Positions 59,823 through 64,000 of a stretch of 64,000 nucleotides of DNA are shown piece by piece (within the stretch, counting starts at the first letter, position 1; every line of letters starts with the position of its first letter). The DNA comes from a virus, in the IMG/VR virus record IMGVR_UViG_3300037264_008423, positions 62,001 through 126,000 of that record; one strand, written 5' to 3'. Position numbers and translations under genes: made by a program. Under the pieces are notes generated by a model. It was not told where the DNA came from. It saw only the letters and a program-made list of their open reading frames with translations, and searched no databases.

Positions 59823-60171
59823 GCCAGATCCGGCCCGAAAGGCTTTTCCACCGGGTGGAGCGCCAGCAGGTGATACGGCGGTTAAGCGGGGCTGAGTGGC
59901 GCGCGGCTAAGACGGGCGGCAAGGTGAATCGGTGCTTGTGCAGACAGGCCGCAATGCCGTCCAGGCTGGGCTGCTGGTTGACCATGCGCAAGAAGTCACG
60001 TTCCCACTCGTTCAGATACTTCTGGTAGGCTTTCGTCAATAGACGAGCATTGTGAACAGGCTCTAGCTGGATAGGGTCGCTGTCCCTGTCGCTGAGCGTG
60101 GAATCGTAGTTGGCGGTGATGTAGTGGACTGACGTGTAAGTAGTGAGTTTCGGTGAGATTCCAGATACCAT
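59794..60171 (-). CDS. Unknown protein
   Basis: 125 aa from ATG 60171. Helical middle (LLTKAYQKYLNEWERDFLRMV). The basic C-terminus overlaps the convergent gene by 29 nt. No recognised domain. Confidence 0.55.
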   Translation of the reverse strand: MVSGISPKLTTYTSVHYITANYDSTLSDRDSDPIQLEPVHNARLLTKAYQKYLNEWERDFLRMVNQQPSLDGIAACLHKHRFTLPPVLAARHSAPLNRRITCWRSTRWKSLSGRIWLKKVRCRDR

Positions 60172-60175
60172 AAGA

Positions 60176-61018
60176 CTATTGACTTGCGCCAGGAGTGTCC
60201 TCTTGCTGAACCAGTTCAACGGTTTCGGTGGTAGTGCGCGTGACTTTGGCGACCATCTGCTGGACTTTGTAGCCCAGCTTGCGCAAGATTTCGCGCTCTT
60301 GCGGAGCCGCATCCGCGAATTTGTGTTGCAGTTCCTTGCGGTGGAGCTGGGTCGGCAAATTGCTCTTGCTGACCAACTCATGGGGTTCACGGCTTACCGC
60401 GTCCACCGCGCCCCTCTTGCCACGGCGGCCAAATAGCTTGTCCAGCTCACTATTGAAGTAAGCCTGGATGGCCATACCCTCGGTCACCGTTACGTCGGAC
60501 CGGCGCTGGCAGCTATGCAGGAAATCCTCGAATTTAGCGCGGCTCTTGAACATTTCCAGCATGCGCTCATCGTCCAGGACATCGGTTAGAGCCGACATAA
60601 GTTCGCGGCGGTCCTCCCTGCCGGTCAGGTGGACCGTGACATCCGCCATATGGGGTGTTACGTCCTGGCCGGTTCTAAAGCCCTCCGACAAGTTGGACAT
60701 GACCCTAAGCGCCCCGTTGCTGGTATCAGGTTGAGCGCCCTTCATATCGGCTAACTGCCGGAGCATGACGGTCAAAACGTGCGGGTTGGAGGATGCCAGC
60801 AGTTCCAGCGGACTGATGGGCTGGAAGGGCAGAGGCACGGGCACCCGGCTGCCATTTTCAATCAGCTCCAGGTCAGCGGCCAGGGGTTGAGCCGGGGGCG
60901 GCGGAGGCGGTGGGGCGGGTTCTTCGATATCCGAGGGCGGGACAATAGGCTTAGCTGGCGGCTGGGGTTTGGTCCAGGCCGCTTGCAGCACCGGCGCTTC
61001 GATTGGCAGCTTGGTCAT
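60176..61018 (-). CDS. Unknown protein with Pro-rich linker
   Basis: 280 aa. Residues 24-45 are Pro-rich (EEPAPPPPPPPAQP). The remainder is helical, with FEDFLHSCQRRSDVTVTEG. It is in the packaging region, so a terminase small subunit or assembly protein is possible, but nothing in the sequence proves it. The start overlaps the stop of the endonuclease gene. Confidence 0.65.
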   Translation of the reverse strand: MTKLPIEAPVLQAAWTKPQPPAKPIVPPSDIEEPAPPPPPPPAQPLAADLELIENGSRVPVPLPFQPISPLELLASSNPHVLTVMLRQLADMKGAQPDTSNGALRVMSNLSEGFRTGQDVTPHMADVTVHLTGREDRRELMSALTDVLDDERMLEMFKSRAKFEDFLHSCQRRSDVTVTEGMAIQAYFNSELDKLFGRRGKRGAVDAVSREPHELVSKSNLPTQLHRKELQHKFADAAPQEREILRKLGYKVQQMVAKVTRTTTETVELVQQEDTPGASQ

Positions 61019-61680
61019 GGCTGAGTTCCGTTTGGTCTTACGCCGTGGAGCTTTTGAGCCATGTCGTCATACGCTTTTAAGGCGACATTTAAATCGGTTG
61101 AAGTGCAGATGAGTTTACTTCTTCCATTTACAGTTATACACGCTCGCCATCGGTCAGTTTTGCCCGGATGGTGCTTATGGGACCATTTTGATATGCCTCT
61201 GTAAACAATTCCATCCCTAGTTTTTGGAAACCAGCCATTTGGCATTGGTTTCCGGCCAAAATTTCTCCGTTTGGACCGGTTAGCATAGAGTCCATCACGC
61301 CATGCGGACCTCACTCTATCTGATACTCTCTGTTTCGACTCAGGTTTCAGAGTTCTGCCCAAAAAAGCGTGCGATGCTATGTTAAACAAGTTGCTGAGAC
61401 CGTATTTGTTAATTGTTTCACTTTCAACTTTAAACGCGACATCTTCCTCGCTAGTTTCAAATATTATTCGCGGATAAAAGTCTTTTCCGTCTATGAGCAG
61501 TTGGCGGAGTTTGGTCCACAAGTGCCGAGGATACCCGGTTGTTGGGCGCAAAAAAGCTCTGCGCCTATGCTCATAGGCTCTTCTGCCTTTGCCCTTGCCA
61601 ACGTAGCAGACTTTTTCGTCCGGCGTGACTACAAGTTCGTAAGCATAGAACACACCGTCACCCCAGTAGGTTTTTAACAA
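61015..61680 (-). CDS. GIY-YIG homing endonuclease with AP2-like C-terminus
   Basis: 221 aa from TTG 61680. FYAYELVVTPDEKVCYVGKG then KGRRAYEHRRR is the GIY-YIG core in the YVGKGKGRR variant. A NUMOD3-like segment (SKQRVSDRVRSAWRDG) and an AP2-like end (SKWSHKHHPGKTDRWRACIT ... LNVALKAYDDMA) follow. A mobile homing nuclease of the G+C-poor type. It overlaps the upstream gene by 23 nt. Confidence 0.85.
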   Translation of the reverse strand: MLKTYWGDGVFYAYELVVTPDEKVCYVGKGKGRRAYEHRRRAFLRPTTGYPRHLWTKLRQLLIDGKDFYPRIIFETSEEDVAFKVESETINKYGLSNLFNIASHAFLGRTLKPESKQRVSDRVRSAWRDGLYANRSKRRNFGRKPMPNGWFPKTRDGIVYRGISKWSHKHHPGKTDRWRACITVNGRSKLICTSTDLNVALKAYDDMAQKLHGVRPNGTQP

Positions 61681-61849
61681 CCTTGGCTGGCTGAGTCGCT
61701 GGCTTACCGGATTCAGTCACAGGGCGTTTTTGGTTGACCTGATCCGCTTCTTTTTGAGCGTCTTCTAGCTTTTCGTGAAGCTGACCGGATACGCGCTTGC
61801 CGTCCTGGACTACTACGTTTTTTCCGTCGTCCTTATGCATATTAATCAT
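61658..61849 (-). CDS. Small charged protein
   Basis: 63 aa from ATG 61849 (ATG 61858 and 61840 are also possible). Polar, with KLEDAQKEADQVNQKR. Found as a small accessory protein type in phages. The GIY-YIG gene overlaps its end. Confidence 0.55.
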   Translation of the reverse strand: MINMHKDDGKNVVVQDGKRVSGQLHEKLEDAQKEADQVNQKRPVTESGKPATQPAKVVKNLLG

Positions 61850-61865
61850 GAACCGCATTACCGCT

Positions 61866-62900
61866 TTAGAACAAATACTGTAGAACAGAAGCGGGTAGCT
61901 CGCTTGAAACTTTATTTTGTTTACTTAACTCATTCCACCGTCGCAGATAAGTGTCCTTCGCGGGTGAAGGCTCCTTAGTGTAAATGGACAAAAGATGGCG
62001 CGCCGCTTCATATTGCGTTCGGTGCCGCGCCAGTGACTTATTCGAGGAGCTGCGCGCAATCCACGGAAATTCCGCGTGCAGTTGGCGCAGGACTTCAACT
62101 CGCGGGGCGTTTTCGGGCGCTTCCCGCCGGATGTCACCCAAGAAATGGCCGTCCGTCGTGCCCACCAGGTAGTAGCCTACCCAGTCGGGATCGGGCTGGT
62201 AAAGAACGAAAGGGTCGTCCATGTCTTTGGGTTCAAAGTCCTCCTCCGCCTCGCGGAGGCCAGCGCGGGTGCGCGGGTCCCAGGAAACCTTGGAATAGCG
62301 ACCGGCTTGGGACTGGTTGAGCAGCTTGCGCAGCTTTTCGTGCTTGGCCTTAAGCCGGTCCACCTGTTTATAGTCCGGCAAACCTACCGCTGTGCCGGTA
62401 TCCGCAGTCGAGGGGGCCGGGGCGGAAGGTTCGCCATTGGTGCCGTCCGAAAAGTCGGAAGTGCTGTTACTGAGATACTCGGTGACCCGGCGCTTGCGCC
62501 GTTTATTGCCGTGGTAAGTCCAGCCGGGAAACTGGCGGTGAAACGCGATTCGGCGGTCCATTTCCTCCCGGTCCTCAGCCCTTCTGCGTCGCAGGTAAGC
62601 TTTGCGGCGGACTTCCTGCGCCCAGTAGGTCAAGGGTCTGCCCACCCGCACTCGTCCCCAGCGATCTTTGTAGATGGGCATGCTATCCGCTTCCCACCGG
62701 TTTTTCTCCGCCCCCTGCTTGCCGAAAATTCCAGAATAGCTTTGACGGTCGTGGTGTTCAAGGGTGTCAAAGATCCAGGCGCGCGCTTCTGACTCGGACG
62801 CGAAGTTTCGGCTACGGGCGTAGCGCGACCACCACTTCACCGTGTCCTCCGGGAGAATCGAATCCGGGTAAATTTCTTTAAAATCGTCTAGTTCGTCCAT
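61866..62900 (-). CDS. Unknown protein with an internal acidic KD signature
   Basis: 344 aa. N-terminal basic half (YLRRRRAEDREEMDRR, HGNKRRKRRVTEY), a linker rich in Ser/Pro, then LREAEEDFEPKDMDD at ~62230 (the common signature) and an alpha/beta domain of ~110 residues. No recognised domain. It lies next to the 63-kb gene in one operon. Confidence 0.7.
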   Translation of the reverse strand: MDELDDFKEIYPDSILPEDTVKWWSRYARSRNFASESEARAWIFDTLEHHDRQSYSGIFGKQGAEKNRWEADSMPIYKDRWGRVRVGRPLTYWAQEVRRKAYLRRRRAEDREEMDRRIAFHRQFPGWTYHGNKRRKRRVTEYLSNSTSDFSDGTNGEPSAPAPSTADTGTAVGLPDYKQVDRLKAKHEKLRKLLNQSQAGRYSKVSWDPRTRAGLREAEEDFEPKDMDDPFVLYQPDPDWVGYYLVGTTDGHFLGDIRREAPENAPRVEVLRQLHAEFPWIARSSSNKSLARHRTQYEAARHLLSIYTKEPSPAKDTYLRRWNELSKQNKVSSELPASVLQYLF

Positions 62901-63607
62901 TATCCGGGTGGGTTAGGGGGTAGTTGCGGAATCTGCGGCGCTCGGCCCAGGTCGGGCACGGTTCCGCCGCCGCCAGGGGTGTCGGTAAAAGGACGGGCCG
63001 AGGCCAGTTCGTTGATATTGTCGATGGCACCCTGGACCTCATTACGCTTGTTGCGCATGGCACTATTGAGGACTTGGGTGTTGCTGCCGACCACGTTGCG
63101 GGTATAGTCGTCGAACTCCTTCTTGAAGTCGGTATCCGCGATTTCAGCCACAAAGTTCACCGCCTGCTCGGCGGAGCGACAGGCTTGCTGCAAGCATTGA
63201 AAATACTGCTCCCCCTGCGCCAAAATGTCGTTGACCCGACCCTGCACTTTATCGAGCTGCGCTTGGAGCTTGCCCATCCGCACCCAGGGGTGCTTTAAGA
63301 GTTGGTCGGTGAGCCGGGTGTAGGCGGCGGCAACCTGGGCCTGCAATCTCACAATGTCCTCGGTGGAGGGATTTTTGGGCAGGTTCAAAAACGGACACGC
63401 GCTGACTAAATTAGTATAGGCATCCAAGTTAACGAGGTATAGTGGAACTAAAGCGCCAATATCGGGAATAAATCCGCTCAGGTCGCCGATTTGCTCTAGC
63501 AGTTCAGCTAATCGACGCAGGGCATTAAACTTGCGGTTGATGAGCTTGACCGCTTCGTAGTAGTTATTGGCCAGGAAGTTGGTTAAAGCGCAGGGATTAA
63601 GAGCCAT
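62900..63607 (-). CDS. Unknown helical structural-type protein
   Basis: 235 aa, largely alpha-helical (LQAQVAAAYTRLTDQLLKHP, LQAQLDKVQGRVNDILAQ) with a Pro-rich tail. Coiled-coil content suggests a virion or scaffolding role. The start follows a gap with a long-range stem. Confidence 0.65.
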   Translation of the reverse strand: MALNPCALTNFLANNYYEAVKLINRKFNALRRLAELLEQIGDLSGFIPDIGALVPLYLVNLDAYTNLVSACPFLNLPKNPSTEDIVRLQAQVAAAYTRLTDQLLKHPWVRMGKLQAQLDKVQGRVNDILAQGEQYFQCLQQACRSAEQAVNFVAEIADTDFKKEFDDYTRNVVGSNTQVLNSAMRNKRNEVQGAIDNINELASARPFTDTPGGGGTVPDLGRAPQIPQLPPNPPG

Positions 63608-63617
63608 AGGATAAATC

Positions 63618-63692
63618 GGCGAGCGCGGAATTAAGCCTATTCCAAGTTAGTAGCGGCATGCCCTTTTCTGCTTCAACGGGGCCGCGCTCGCC
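63618..63692 (-). ncRNA. Possible structured leader RNA
   Basis: GGCGAGCGCGG at 63618-63628 is perfectly complementary to CCGCGCTCGCC at 63682-63692. On the minus strand this 11-bp stem would lie just upstream of the start of the preceding gene. The same GGCGAG-type arms close two other gaps. Confidence 0.4.
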
Positions 63693-63706
63693 TAAATGTT
63701 TACAGT

Positions 63707-63997
63707 TTATTGCCATGTTCCTGGGTTTGTCAACACCATGCGATCAATGTAGGCCGTGACTGTGGCTGCGTCCGCGTCGATGGCATACTGCTCCAGGTAG
63801 GCTTGCATCCGGGACTCGGCCAGCCCTTGCTGGCGTAGCGTCCACCAGTTTTTGACCCAATCAAAGCGGCCTAGCTCGTTTTCGATGAAGTCATAGGCGA
63901 TGTCTTGCAGATCTTCCGGGTCGTCATCCTCCAGCAGGACTTCCACCAGGGATTGCGCCGCCTCCCGTATTGTCCGCGCCTCGGCGGCGCGGCGCAT
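63707..63997 (-). CDS. Small tagged protein at the window edge
   Basis: 96 aa, possibly longer since no stop lies between 63997 and the window end. SLVEVLLEDDDPEDLQDIAY is a variant of the N-terminal tag. The rest is helical. Partial or complete cannot be told. Confidence 0.6.
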   Translation of the reverse strand: MRRAAEARTIREAAQSLVEVLLEDDDPEDLQDIAYDFIENELGRFDWVKNWWTLRQQGLAESRMQAYLEQYAIDADAATVTAYIDRMVLTNPGTWQ

Positions 63998-64000
63998 ACG

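Overview
The window is 64 kb of a large tailed bacteriophage genome of high G+C. Evidence for a phage is a large terminase with Walker A/B and nuclease motifs, a gp53/LysM-like baseplate protein, a capsid-decoration-like protein, several fibre and appendage proteins (LamG, phosphoesterase, heptad-like stalk), at least four homing endonucleases, dense packing and many ATGA overlaps. The host cannot be read from the sequence. A secreted fibronectin-III protein and almost leaderless promoters fit a Verrucomicrobiota- or Bacteroidota-like host, but this is only a hint.

Layout. 1-6.2 kb (+): appendage proteins with an endonuclease VII-like gene between them. 6.2-10 kb (+): small genes, three driven by a recurrent promoter that ends right at the start codon. 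10.2-14.8 kb (+): a giant multi-module protein with Nudix and GNAT modules. 15.3-18.5 kb (+): two unknown genes (563 and 227 aa), a hairpin/boxA leader and a CRISPR-like array of nine ~36-nt repeats with ~36-nt spacers, closed by an anti-repeat. 18.5-33 kb (+): small genes, fibres, a prohead-protease-like protein, a second giant multi-module protein, a stalk fibre, a LamG protein and a decoration protein. 33-44 kb (-): accessory genes, including a PurZ/PurA-like synthetase, a helicase broken inside an intein, two glycan-type methyltransferases and a glycosyltransferase. 44.5-58.9 kb (-): ART-like and GT31-like genes, a secreted FnIII protein, large structural proteins, a third multi-module protein, a baseplate protein and the terminase. 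58.9-64 kb: mixed strands, with HNH-like and GIY-YIG endonucleases and packaging-region genes.

Two features stand out. First, the array at 17.8-18.45 kb has a constant spacer length at the leader end, a conserved stem in the repeat, a boxA in the leader, an anti-repeat at the far end and no recognisable cas gene; the adjacent 563-aa protein is the obvious candidate partner. Second, an acidic signature (about E-[DE]-D-[DE]-F-[DE]-x-K-D-L) occurs about 25 times in eight genes. It stands at the N-terminus of small proteins and between modules of giant ones, as expected of a virion-targeting or processing tag on a set of cargo enzymes. A prohead-protease-like gene sits two genes upstream of one of these proteins.
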